Positions 7,353-15,578 of a stretch of 15,612 bases of DNA are shown here, piece by piece (position 1 is the stretch's first letter; every line of letters begins with the position of its first letter). The stretch covers positions 1 to 15,612 of the forward strand of contig JBPRGG010000131.1 in NCBI GenBank assembly GCA_051418075.1, read 5' to 3'. The notes below the pieces were generated by a model. That model was not told where the DNA came from. It worked only from the letters and a program-made list of their open reading frames with translations, and made no database searches. Both the position numbers and the translations under genes were made by a program. This DNA is from JBPRGG01 sp051418075. GTDB lineage: Bacteria > Bacteroidota > Bacteroidia > Cytophagales > Cyclobacteriaceae.

Positions 7353-8573
7353 TCAGGCCCCCTTTTCATTAAGGTAAACCACTATACTTCCCCGGGCCAG
7401 TTTAAGGGATGATATCCAGCCGATTACCAGCCCGGTCACTACAAATGCCAGCATGGTGAAGGCAAATACCTGCCAGTTCAGAATATCTTTGATGACTACG
7501 CTCATGGGCACATCCAGCAACAGGTTCCAAAAGGGAATGCTGACCAGGATCGAAAGTAAACCAGACACCAGGATGATAAATATACTCTCGCTGATCACCT
7601 GGTAAATGATATGGTTGGTATTGGCTCCCAAAGCTTTGCGGATGCCCATTTCTCCCAGGCGTTCATTAAACAGGGATTGTAAGAGATGGATGATACAGGC
7701 GGCGGGTAGGAAGATGATCATGATCAGTAAAGGAATAAATAGGCTTTTCTGAGTCAAAAAGTCGAGGTTTTTTAATTCAGCATATGCTTCTACGTATTGA
7801 CTTGTTGTCAACGTCAGGCGATCTTCCTGCTGTTGGTTAAATCCCATTGCCAATTTTTGCAATTCCTGATCCAGAATTGACCATGGCTGATCGTTTTTCC
7901 TGACAATCAAGTTATAGGGATAATCTACATTTTCTGTATTGAGGTTGAGAAAAATATCTTTTTTAAAAAACAGGCTCCAGGGACCAACCGGTTTAATCAC
8001 CCCAACCACCCTTAGAGGAGCATTATCATGTATATCGGAAAAATTCAATATTTCATTCAGGCATTCAACCGTTCCGAAAACCTTTTCAGCGAGATTTTGA
8101 CTAATTACTACTGGAATTAAAGGACCGTCGATTTCAATTGCCTGGTAAGGGCGTCCCCGGAAAAATTCAAAATTGTAAACCTCGAAAAAGTTAGGCGTGG
8201 TCCATAAAAGTTCTGCCTGAAACATTCTTTGTCGGTAATAAATCTCTTCGCTGTCTCGATGTTGGAATGGAACAACTTCATCAAAACCCAAATCAGGAAT
8301 TTTATCAATATAACTGTTTAAAAAAGCTACTTTAGTTGATTTAGAATTTTGAACTAATTTTCCTCCTGCCAGCCTGGGAATAACTTCAGGAATAATAAAC
8401 CTGACATTGATTTTATCATTTTCCGGTGGTAATGAAGCATGCAGCAATCCCCAATAAGTGGCCACACAGGTAATGGACACAACCGAAAAGGCAATGGAGA
8501 GGATGGATAGTAAAGCAAATGATTTCCTTCTTTTTAGAGAAGCGAAAATGGTTTTGAGGTAGTTTGATAGCAT
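7353..8573 (-). CDS. FtsX/MacB-type ABC permease, 4 TM (paralogue of the 9763-10971 permease)
   Basis: A 406-residue permease of the FtsX/MacB superfamily. TM1 is at about 20-42, followed by a large extracytoplasmic MacB_PCD-like domain (about 45-270), then three clustered TMs (277-302, 325-349, 366-392). The conserved cytoplasmic coupling motif before TM3 reads EMGIRKALGAN. It resembles the permease encoded at 9763-10971 along its whole length: similar N-terminus (YLK...SLKRRK), a shared PVGPWSL...KDIF motif in the outer domain, and the same C-terminal KLA.GSIV.YLN pattern. The two are an old duplication. It lacks its own ATPase and presumably uses the single ATPase of the operon. The upstream permease gene ends 11 bp before it. 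The start is the first ATG of the N-terminal amphipathic segment typical of the family. The substrate is unknown. Confidence 0.88.
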   Translation of the reverse strand: MLSNYLKTIFASLKRRKSFALLSILSIAFSVVSITCVATYWGLLHASLPPENDKINVRFIIPEVIPRLAGGKLVQNSKSTKVAFLNSYIDKIPDLGFDEVVPFQHRDSEEIYYRQRMFQAELLWTTPNFFEVYNFEFFRGRPYQAIEIDGPLIPVVISQNLAEKVFGTVECLNEILNFSDIHDNAPLRVVGVIKPVGPWSLFFKKDIFLNLNTENVDYPYNLIVRKNDQPWSILDQELQKLAMGFNQQQEDRLTLTTSQYVEAYAELKNLDFLTQKSLFIPLLIMIIFLPAACIIHLLQSLFNERLGEMGIRKALGANTNHIIYQVISESIFIILVSGLLSILVSIPFWNLLLDVPMSVVIKDILNWQVFAFTMLAFVVTGLVIGWISSLKLARGSIVVYLNEKGA

Positions 8574-8584
8574 GAAAGTGTATT

Positions 8585-9766
8585 TTAAGCTTCTCTGAGT
8601 CCAACAACCGGGTGAATGCTACCAGCCCGGTAAGCAGGCCAGGCTACAGATAAAATGATCACTAATAAGATAATTAGAGCGGGGAGGATACTGGCCAGCC
8701 AGTTTTCCATCTGGTTTTGCAAAAAGAGGAAATTGAGGTAGAGCAATCCTGCCAGGAGAATCCCGGGAATCGCCATCAGGATGGCTTCCATGAATATTTT
8801 TTTGTATATCCCTGATTTATGGCAGCCCAAAGCACGCCGGATGGCAAACTCCTCTTTCTTTTTCTGCACGTGTTTATGAAAAACACCAAATAGGGTAGTG
8901 GAAATATATATAATTAGTAGTAACATAATAGCCAGTAGCGGTTTAAACTCTTTCAATTTACTGTATAGCTTGGCTTTGGTCACACTTGAAAAAGTTCTAA
9001 TTTCAAATTCAATCAATTGTTGATCATAGTTTTCATTTTTAATAATCTGTTGTAATTTTTCCTCGATTTCTGGTTTCGAAAACGATTGATTTGTTTGCAG
9101 GTATAACCAATCGGCCTGAGAGTTAACGCTTAAGTTGGTATTATTCCTGTTTACGTATACAAAGGCCAGGTAATTGGTTTTTAGCCAAAACTGGTGATCA
9201 AGGTCTTCTACAATTCCCACTACCCGGTAATCTGTTTTCTCTTGATTAAACTCTATTGGAAAAAGGACATCATCACCGATAGTGGAGATTCCAAATGCAT
9301 GGGCGGCTGCTTCGGTAATGATAATTGCCGGTAAATGATGATCCAGGTCAGCTTTTACAAAATCCCGTCCCTTTTTTATTTCAGGATCTAAAGTGGTCAT
9401 GAAGTTTTCTTCCACACCAATGATCCCTACTTCCCTGGTAAGGGCGTAATAATTAGGATCATCTAAAACAGAATTAGCTGCATAACTCGCTTCAACTACA
9501 TAATTTAGCCTTTGCATTTCATTTTTTAGTTGTTCCCTTCGCAATTGAAAGTAGGACTTGTCATTGGTGAGATCAGCTTTCCAATTAATTTTCACCTCAT
9601 ATATTTTATTGTAATTAAAATCAACAGTAGGGGAAAATGCATTTTCAGTTGATCTTATAAACATGGTGAAGATAAAACTCAACACCAAATAAGCCAACAT
9701 CACAATAATACCCACCATCCATAACCGGGGCATATTTTTACCAAGTTGTTTAATTGATTGTTTCAT
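8585..9766 (-). CDS. FtsX-type ABC permease, 4 TM, C-half-like
   Basis: A 393-residue FtsX-family permease with TM1 at about 17-36, an extracytoplasmic domain (about 40-272), and TMs at 276-297, 327-349 and 357-378. The coupling motif is EEFAIRRALGCHKS, and the protein ends with WPAYRAGSIHPVVGLREA. That ending is like the second half of the long permease in this operon (WAPAWRAGRITPVKAL) and unlike its two 4-TM neighbours. This suggests it is the separate equivalent of the C-terminal module and pairs with one of the N-type modules to make a heterodimeric channel. Its ATG overlaps the stop of the preceding gene (ATGA at 9763-9766), indicating coupled translation and fixed stoichiometry with that permease. 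It is the most diverged of the set. Substrate unknown. Confidence 0.85.
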   Translation of the reverse strand: MKQSIKQLGKNMPRLWMVGIIVMLAYLVLSFIFTMFIRSTENAFSPTVDFNYNKIYEVKINWKADLTNDKSYFQLRREQLKNEMQRLNYVVEASYAANSVLDDPNYYALTREVGIIGVEENFMTTLDPEIKKGRDFVKADLDHHLPAIIITEAAAHAFGISTIGDDVLFPIEFNQEKTDYRVVGIVEDLDHQFWLKTNYLAFVYVNRNNTNLSVNSQADWLYLQTNQSFSKPEIEEKLQQIIKNENYDQQLIEFEIRTFSSVTKAKLYSKLKEFKPLLAIMLLLIIYISTTLFGVFHKHVQKKKEEFAIRRALGCHKSGIYKKIFMEAILMAIPGILLAGLLYLNFLFLQNQMENWLASILPALIILLVIILSVAWPAYRAGSIHPVVGLREA

Positions 9767-10971
9767 GATCCTGCGAGATTTAAATATTTGACGATACTAC
9801 CCTGGGCCAGCTTAAAGGAAGACAACCAGCCAATTAAAATGCCTACCAGGTTAAAAGCGATAAATGAAGTAAAGAAAACTTCCCAGCTAAATATATCACT
9901 GATCACAATCGAGGGGCTGACATTCAGCAGCATCTGCCAGAAAGGAATGGAAATAAACAACGAGAGCAGGCCGGCAAAAAAGATTAAAAACAGACTTTCT
10001 GTTAAAGCCTGGCTAACAATTTGTCCTGAATTTGCTCCCAGCGCTTTCCGGATTCCCAGTTCTTCCAGACGATCGTTGAGCAGCGATTGGAAGAGGTTGA
10101 TCATACAGGCTCCTGGTAAAAACAATACAAGGATCAGCAGCGGAATCAATATATCTTCCCGCACCAGGAAATCCAGTTCCATGATGGTGGCATAGGCTTC
10201 ATAATAAGGCATCGAATCCAGCACCATGGTGTAATCGGGGTTGGATTTGTTGTATTGAGCAGTTAATTGATCCAGGTAATGTGCTACTTCATCCTGTTGT
10301 GAAGGCTTGATTCGTTGCCCAAGGTAAAACCACTTTTTAATTTCATAATTGATGGGCATAAAAATATCCCTTTGCAGCAAACTCCAGGGGCCCACCGGAT
10401 CCACCACCCCGACTATTTTTACCTGGAAGTATTTCAAATCAAGGATGTTTCCTATACAATCGGTGGTGCCAAAAGCCTTTTCAGCCAGTTCCCGATTGAT
10501 CACCACTGGTTTTATTGGCTGCCCCAGGTCGGATTCCCGGAATGGCTGACCCGCCACGAAATTAAAGTTGAAAACATCAAATAACCCTGGATCTGACTGA
10601 CAAATGCTGGCCCGGAATGATTTATGGTTCTGATAGGCATCATCATACATTTGCTGACTTTCAAAGATGGTAACCGGACCGAATTGCTGCAGCTTTTCCA
10701 GGTCTGAGACTAAAGTGTTGGGAGCGTGTTGTCCGAATTCATACCAGCGCAATTTCCTGCCAGATTTGTTTTCATACATTTTGGGTACGACATAGTGCAG
10801 ATTATCCTTGTCATCCTCGGGGGCTAAATCAGCCTGCAAGAGCGCATAATAAGTAGCCACGCAGGTGACCGATACCACCGAAAAAGCCATCGTGATTATG
10901 GTCAACACCGCGAATCCTTTTCGGCGACGTAAGGAAGAGAGGGTGGATTTGAGATAATTAAAAATGATCAT
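9763..10971 (-). CDS. FtsX/MacB-type ABC permease, 4 TM, N-half-like
   Basis: A 402-residue FtsX/MacB-type permease. It has an Arg/Lys-rich N-terminus (SLRRRK), TM1 at about 20-45, a large extracytoplasmic domain (about 47-268, with VDPVGPWSL and RDIFMPI), and TMs at 272-296, 322-345 and 361-386. The coupling motif is EELGIRKALGAN. It is a clear paralogue of the permease at 7353-8573. Its stop overlaps the start of the next gene, which encodes a C-half-like permease, so the two together probably equal one two-module permease such as that at 10996-13419. It lies 24 bp after that long permease gene in the operon. Function by family: MacB-type mechanotransmission for export of envelope or toxic compounds, or a lipoprotein-type task. 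The actual cargo cannot be read from the sequence. Confidence 0.88.
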   Translation of the reverse strand: MIIFNYLKSTLSSLRRRKGFAVLTIITMAFSVVSVTCVATYYALLQADLAPEDDKDNLHYVVPKMYENKSGRKLRWYEFGQHAPNTLVSDLEKLQQFGPVTIFESQQMYDDAYQNHKSFRASICQSDPGLFDVFNFNFVAGQPFRESDLGQPIKPVVINRELAEKAFGTTDCIGNILDLKYFQVKIVGVVDPVGPWSLLQRDIFMPINYEIKKWFYLGQRIKPSQQDEVAHYLDQLTAQYNKSNPDYTMVLDSMPYYEAYATIMELDFLVREDILIPLLILVLFLPGACMINLFQSLLNDRLEELGIRKALGANSGQIVSQALTESLFLIFFAGLLSLFISIPFWQMLLNVSPSIVISDIFSWEVFFTSFIAFNLVGILIGWLSSFKLAQGSIVKYLNLAGS

Positions 10972-10995
10972 GGTTTTAAAAAGTTTTCTGGTAAA

Positions 10996-13419
10996 TCATT
11001 CATTCATCAACGCTTTTACCGGTGTAATTCTACCTGCCCGCCAGGCCGGTGCCCATACCGCCAATCCGAGCATAGCGAATGTGAAAAGGAATGCAAAGCT
11101 GAAGGCATAAAGCCAGTGTGTGAAAGCCTGCGGATCATTCCTGCTGGTAAAATAGATCAGTTGGCTGAGCGGGATCATGGCAATTCCGATTGCGATCAAA
11201 CCTAGTTTCAGGTGTTCATGCAGCAGCATGCTTTTCACTTTTTTCCTGGTGGCACCCATCGCCCTCCTTACCCCGATTTCCTGTTGCCGGCTCCTGATCT
11301 GGCTCCAGCCTACTGCAAAAAAGCCTATGGCCACATTGAGGATCAGCAATCCCACCAACACACCCACAGCTTTTACCCATACCATGATGTGGGATATGTA
11401 TTTTTGGTAAGTTTCACGCAGAGACAGAAAATGATCCAATTCAATAGGTCCGCTGGCAGAAAAAAGGGCATTTAAATCATCTTTCACCTTTGCAAAATCA
11501 ACCCCGGCCTCCAATTCCATCAAAGCATGATAAAGTGGACCTTTATCAAGAATAAAAATGCGGTATTTATCACCAGCCGCCCTCAAATCTTTCTTTTCAG
11601 CTACTCCTATTACCTGGTATTGCTGATGGTCCAGATCTGAAAAAGTTTTTCCTACACAATTCTTTTGTCCGAAAAATTTCTTAGCCGTTTGGGGAGATAA
11701 AATGGCCGGTTTCAGATCCAAATTGTGATCTCCGCTCTTAAACCAGCGGCCAAATTGACATTTGAAATTGAGGATATCATCGTATTCCTGGTCTATGGAT
11801 AATAATTTTACCTGGTGCTCTCCAGTAGGAGTATCAAACTTCTTCATATTCCACATGACGGAAAAGGGAATGGCCTCATAGGTGAAAGAAACATTTTTAA
11901 CACCTTCAATTCTTTTTAGGTTGCTTTTCAACTGTTCGAAACCGTCTTCATACAAATCGGGCTGTTCAGACTTTAGGAATAGACCGTAGCCATTGATTTG
12001 ACTGAGCCACATGGTATCTAGACGTGGTAGCAGTTGTTTTACCACCCCGAATAATAAAACAATCTGGCCTGTAAACAAAACACCTACCACCAAACCAGAT
12101 AAAGTATTGCCGGATCGTACGCTTTGATCCGGTCGGTGTGATCTGCCTTTTGATAGTGCAAAAATAGGATGAAGACGGGCCATTTTACGGGCGGGTAAAT
12201 ATCCTGTGAGCAGGCTGAAGAGCAATAGCACTGCCAATGCCATCAGCAAAAACTGGTTATTAATGCCAAATGAAGGTGCTTCGATGCCACGGAACAAAAT
12301 CCTGACTACAGAGGAAAATATCAACCTGGCCAGGAAAAAACCTACTAAACCACCTAACAGGGTAAGCAGGAAATTTTCAAACAGTAATTGCTGCAGTAAA
12401 TTTTTTCGTCCAGCCCCAAATGACCGCCTGATGCCAATTTCCTCAAAACGATCTTTGGTAAAAGCATGATTCAGTTTCATGATGGTAGTAATGGGGATGG
12501 CTATTATGACAAGGTATAAAAACAAGAAGAATGCGATCATCCCGAAATCCAGGTAGGGCATATCAAAAACCAGGGCTAAATTTTGCCAGCGATCATTCAA
12601 GGCGGGAGCAATACCCTGAAATTCCTCCACTTTGCCTGTTTGATTTAATTGAGAAGTAATTTTGGCTAATTCCTGTTGTATTACAGAAAACTGACTGCTA
12701 TTATCAGCCAATAGTAATGCTTTATAATAACCACGACTATAGTAAACATCTCTTTGATCGATGCGATTGAATTTATTTTCATCCATCGGATATGCTGTAA
12801 AAGGAATATAAAAATTCGCTGCTACCTCAGACAATGGATTAACGGCAGTAATAACACCAATCACAGTAAAGGTTCGTCCCCATTTTTTAAATTGAAGGCC
12901 CAGGGATTGGGGGGTGCCAAACAGATAGTTACTTAGTTTGGTATCAATCACTGCGACCGGATCACCCTGGTTGACCTGGTTTTGAGTATAGGGTTTACCC
13001 TGCAGGAATTCAAATTCCAATATTTCCCAGAAGTCAGCATCGGTGGCTGAAAAACGGAAGCGCTTTTCTTCAAACTGATCGCCAAAACTGGTAGTTATAG
13101 GATGATGATAAATACTCACCCGGGCCGGAGTTTCCATGGTTTTGATATGTTGCAACAGGAAATCAGAAGTGAATTTATCGTTGAAATCTTCATTGTTGCG
13201 GAAAACCCACTCCCCCTGGTCCAGGTATTTTACCTGGTTTAAATATAAGGTGCGGGTGCGGTTGACTTCTGGAGCCAGGTCATTGGTAAGCAGGTCTAGC
13301 ATGCCTACTGAGCAGATAAACAGCACCAGGCCCAGGCCTATGGAAAAGATCAGCACCAATGATTTGGCTTTATGCTTCCAGAGGTGATTCAACAGGTTAT
13401 GGAGGTAGTTCTTAAGCAT
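10996..13419 (-). CDS. two-module FtsX/MacB-type ABC permease, 8 TM
   Basis: An 807-residue permease with two FtsX modules in one chain. Module 1 has TM1 at about 20-42, an outer domain (45-288), and TMs at 292-313, 349-371 and 387-409, with coupling motif EEIGIRRSFGAG. Module 2 has TM5 at 440-462, an outer domain (465-678), and TMs at 680-703, 735-757 and 768-790, with QEIGVRRAMGAT. A charged linker (about 424-437) joins them. This is the common Bacteroidota duplicated permease arrangement, and one chain can in principle form a complete channel with two ATPase subunits. It follows the ATPase gene by 12 bp, so it is the most direct partner of the ATPase and of the adaptor encoded first. The role is most likely export of a membrane-active or envelope compound in a MacAB-like tripartite pump; no outer-membrane TolC-like gene is seen in the window. 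Confidence 0.92.
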   Translation of the reverse strand: MLKNYLHNLLNHLWKHKAKSLVLIFSIGLGLVLFICSVGMLDLLTNDLAPEVNRTRTLYLNQVKYLDQGEWVFRNNEDFNDKFTSDFLLQHIKTMETPARVSIYHHPITTSFGDQFEEKRFRFSATDADFWEILEFEFLQGKPYTQNQVNQGDPVAVIDTKLSNYLFGTPQSLGLQFKKWGRTFTVIGVITAVNPLSEVAANFYIPFTAYPMDENKFNRIDQRDVYYSRGYYKALLLADNSSQFSVIQQELAKITSQLNQTGKVEEFQGIAPALNDRWQNLALVFDMPYLDFGMIAFFLFLYLVIIAIPITTIMKLNHAFTKDRFEEIGIRRSFGAGRKNLLQQLLFENFLLTLLGGLVGFFLARLIFSSVVRILFRGIEAPSFGINNQFLLMALAVLLLFSLLTGYLPARKMARLHPIFALSKGRSHRPDQSVRSGNTLSGLVVGVLFTGQIVLLFGVVKQLLPRLDTMWLSQINGYGLFLKSEQPDLYEDGFEQLKSNLKRIEGVKNVSFTYEAIPFSVMWNMKKFDTPTGEHQVKLLSIDQEYDDILNFKCQFGRWFKSGDHNLDLKPAILSPQTAKKFFGQKNCVGKTFSDLDHQQYQVIGVAEKKDLRAAGDKYRIFILDKGPLYHALMELEAGVDFAKVKDDLNALFSASGPIELDHFLSLRETYQKYISHIMVWVKAVGVLVGLLILNVAIGFFAVGWSQIRSRQQEIGVRRAMGATRKKVKSMLLHEHLKLGLIAIGIAMIPLSQLIYFTSRNDPQAFTHWLYAFSFAFLFTFAMLGLAVWAPAWRAGRITPVKALMNE

Positions 13420-13431
13420 GATATTGAAGAT

Positions 13432-14169
13432 TTAGTCCACTCTTTCTCCATCAAACAGCCTGATGGTCCTGTGGGTCAGTTTGGCCAATCTTTCATCATG
13501 GGTCACCATCACGATGGTGGTTCCTTCCCGGTTCAACTCCTGCAGGATAGCCATGATCTCAGCCCCCATCTTGCTGTCCAGGTTTCCGGTGGGTTCATCA
13601 GCCAGTATGATCTCCGGTTGACCGGCCAGAGCCCGGGCGATAGCTACCCGTTGCCTTTGTCCCCCAGATAGCTGGGAAGGGTAATGTTTTAAGCGGGAAG
13701 TCAGTTCCACCCGGGCCAAGGCCTCCCTGGCTCTTTTCACCCGTTCCTTGTGAGATAGTCCGGGTCGGTACAGTAATGGCACCACTACGTTATCCAGCAC
13801 ATTCAAATCGGTGATCAGGTGAAAACTTTGAAAGATAAAGCCGATCTTCTGATTGCGCAGCCGGCTTAATACTTTGTCTTTGTATTGCCCGGTATACTCC
13901 CCCTGGATGAATACCCTGCCCCCGCTGGGCAGGTCCAGCAGTCCCATCACGTTGAGCAGGGTACTTTTTCCACATCCGGATGGTCCCATTACCGACACAA
14001 ATTCGCCTGGTTTGATACTCAGGTTGATGTTGTGTAAAGCCACTGTTTCAATTTCTTTAGTGGAATATATCTTTTGAACCTGTTCCAACCTGATGATGGC
14101 TTCTTCCACCAGGGGATCGGAAGAATTGGTTAAAGCTTGATCGGTGGTTGTTATCATTTTATTGCTCAT
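13432..14169 (-). CDS. ABC transporter ATP-binding protein, MacB/LolD type
   Basis: A 245-residue ATPase that powers the FtsX-type permeases of this operon. It has Walker A GPSGCGKST (62-70), Q-loop Gln114, signature LSGGQ (167-171), Walker B ending Asp191-Glu192 (IILADE), a D-loop (GNLDS) and switch His224. LSGGQRQRVAIARAL and DEPTGNLDS are typical of the LolD/MacB/FtsE group. The N-terminus carries about 25 extra residues before the usual beta strand (IIRLEQVQKIY). The ATG at 14169 is the first in frame; a later start would still leave the whole fold. It is the only ATPase among five permease modules, so it is probably shared. It sits 64 bp after the adaptor gene and 12 bp before the long permease gene. 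Confidence 0.95.
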   Translation of the reverse strand: MSNKMITTTDQALTNSSDPLVEEAIIRLEQVQKIYSTKEIETVALHNINLSIKPGEFVSVMGPSGCGKSTLLNVMGLLDLPSGGRVFIQGEYTGQYKDKVLSRLRNQKIGFIFQSFHLITDLNVLDNVVVPLLYRPGLSHKERVKRAREALARVELTSRLKHYPSQLSGGQRQRVAIARALAGQPEIILADEPTGNLDSKMGAEIMAILQELNREGTTIVMVTHDERLAKLTHRTIRLFDGERVD

Positions 14170-14233
14170 TTATTGACTTATAATTGCGTTACAAGATATC
14201 GTACTATGCTTTCAAATTTAATATTTATCGCCA

Positions 14234-15481
14234 TTATTTTACTTCTACCTGGTCCAGATGCTGGAAGGCAGATACATCTGAGATCACTATTTCATCTCCC
14301 GGTTCCAGTCCTGATTCAATTTCCAGGTAATCCATGTTGCTTAAACCTGTAGTGACCTCAACGGCCACAGCCTGGCTATTTTCCAGCTTAAATACTTTCA
14401 GTTTTTTGGAACCATCGAAAAAAGGTCCGTCTTTCACCCGCAAAGTGTGGCGCTTTTCTGCGACCAAAATCCTTAGTTCCAGTTCCAGGTTAGGCCGAAA
14501 CCTGGGATGGGATTTATCCTCTGGGGTAACCTCGAAGTGTACCTGGTTAGACTCTACCAGGGGGCGAATGTTGCCAATCGATCCGGCCAAATGATGCTCG
14601 GAATCCACCACAACCTGTACCTTTCCTCCCGGAGCCAGTTGTTGGGCGAACTTATCGGCAATTTTACCATTAATCCGGAAAGTGCGTAAATCAGAGATCC
14701 TGACCAGTTCCTGGTCCTGGGGAACCATGCTGCCGGTCTCGGCATTGACGGATATGATCACTCCCGGAATAGGGGCCAGTACCCACAATTGATTTAATTG
14801 TTCTCTCAATTGATCCAGCTGAACCTTTATTTTTTCCTGTTCCAGGGCTAAATTTTGTTGGGCTGCTTCTTGCTGATCCAATTGCAAGGCATTTTTCTGG
14901 TGGGTAATCTTCAATTCCCTTTGAGCCAGTTCATAGGCTTGCTGAGCCTGTTCCACCTTTTCCACAGGGGTGCCGCCTAATTGCAGCATGGCCTGTTCAT
15001 CCTTCCAGACAGATTTCAATTTTTCAATTTCCACTTTTTTCAGGTCTTCCTGGTGTTGCATTTCCAGTCGGGCAATAGAGGCATTGATTTCCTGCTGGGT
15101 CAGCTTATTTTGTAAGCTTTTCAAATCCAGATTTTTTTGTTCCAGCAGTTTTAACAAGCCGCGGGGATCCAGTTTGAGGATGGTATCCCCTGCCTGTACC
15201 ATTTCACCAGGGTAAGCCCTGATCTTTTCTAACATAGCGGTTGCAGGAGAGAGGATCATCTGGTGGTTTTCCAGTTCCACTGTGCCGGTGCAGCTGATAG
15301 ATTCAGAAACCATGCCTGTTTCTACAGTGGCTGTTTCAAACTGTCCTTGCTTCAGACTGGGCCGGATCAGTTTTCGGGCTCCCCAAAAAATCAAAATGAC
15401 CAGTACAACCGCGCCGGACCAGAAGGCGATTCGCTGCAATTTGAGCTTCAGCAATTTATGGGCTGAGATAGGGCGATCCAT
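14234..15481 (-). CDS. periplasmic adaptor / membrane fusion protein (HlyD/MacA type)
   Basis: A 415-residue adaptor with one N-terminal membrane anchor (about 17-35) and the rest in the periplasm. It has a lipoyl half-motif before and after the hairpin (about 75-105 and 232-262, with VLAPIPGVI), a long Gln/Glu/Lys-rich coiled-coil hairpin (about 108-231), a beta-barrel (about 265-340) and a membrane-proximal domain ending GLEPGDEIVISD. Such proteins link an inner-membrane ABC permease to an outer-membrane channel, as in MacAB-TolC. The frame is open further up to a TTG at 15526, with another ATG at 15496. I choose ATG 15481 because a sigma-54 promoter with predicted start near 15497 lies inside the longer versions, and the extra residues look like no adaptor N-terminus. 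First gene of the cluster, 64 bp before the ATPase. Confidence 0.9.
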   Translation of the reverse strand: MDRPISAHKLLKLKLQRIAFWSGAVVLVILIFWGARKLIRPSLKQGQFETATVETGMVSESISCTGTVELENHQMILSPATAMLEKIRAYPGEMVQAGDTILKLDPRGLLKLLEQKNLDLKSLQNKLTQQEINASIARLEMQHQEDLKKVEIEKLKSVWKDEQAMLQLGGTPVEKVEQAQQAYELAQRELKITHQKNALQLDQQEAAQQNLALEQEKIKVQLDQLREQLNQLWVLAPIPGVIISVNAETGSMVPQDQELVRISDLRTFRINGKIADKFAQQLAPGGKVQVVVDSEHHLAGSIGNIRPLVESNQVHFEVTPEDKSHPRFRPNLELELRILVAEKRHTLRVKDGPFFDGSKKLKVFKLENSQAVAVEVTTGLSNMDYLEIESGLEPGDEIVISDVSAFQHLDQVEVK

Positions 15482-15507
15482 GGTTGATAGTTCCATGGTA
15501 AATGACA

Positions 15508-15523
15508 GGCAAAGCCGATGCCG
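15508..15523 (-). promoter_or_regulatory. sigma-54 (-24/-12) promoter of the export operon
   Basis: Read on the - strand the 16 bases are CGGCATCGGCTTTGCC. Against the consensus TGGCACG-N4-TTGCW this keeps the GG at -24 and GC at -12 exactly 10 bases apart, the GGCA core and the full TTGC. The predicted transcript start is near 15497, about 16 nt before the ATG at 15481. Support comes from the NtrC-family activator in the same operon and from the tandem palindromes about 90 and 108 bp upstream of the start. No transcript data are available. Confidence 0.7.
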
Positions 15524-15540
15524 CAATAGTAAATAGCTGG

Positions 15541-15564
15541 TAATTAATGTTTTATGGTTAATTA
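15541..15564. repeat. A+T-rich inverted repeat between activator sites and promoter
   Basis: Perfect 7-bp arms TAATTAA (15541-15547) and TTAATTA (15558-15564) with a 10-bp spacer. It lies between the tandem palindromes and the -24/-12 element, where sigma-54 promoters usually carry a DNA-bending site. It could be a bending site, a second operator, or a chance product of A+T-rich DNA. Confidence 0.4.
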
Positions 15565-15578
15565 GGGAGGTTAGAATT

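Noticed and set aside
11177..11475. Open frames opposite the permease, kinase and regulator genes
   Set aside because: They lie antisense to well-supported genes, have no recognisable domains, and look like by-products of the codon use of the real genes.
14213..14220. TAAATTTG on the - strand, a match to the Bacteroidota -7 element TAnnTTTG, upstream of the ATPase gene
   Set aside because: No TTTG-like -33 element is present at the right distance, and the motif is easily met by chance in A+T-rich DNA.
14170..14233. TGGC near 14233 on the - strand as a second sigma-54 promoter before the ATPase gene
   Set aside because: The GC at the -12 position is missing at the required 10-base spacing.
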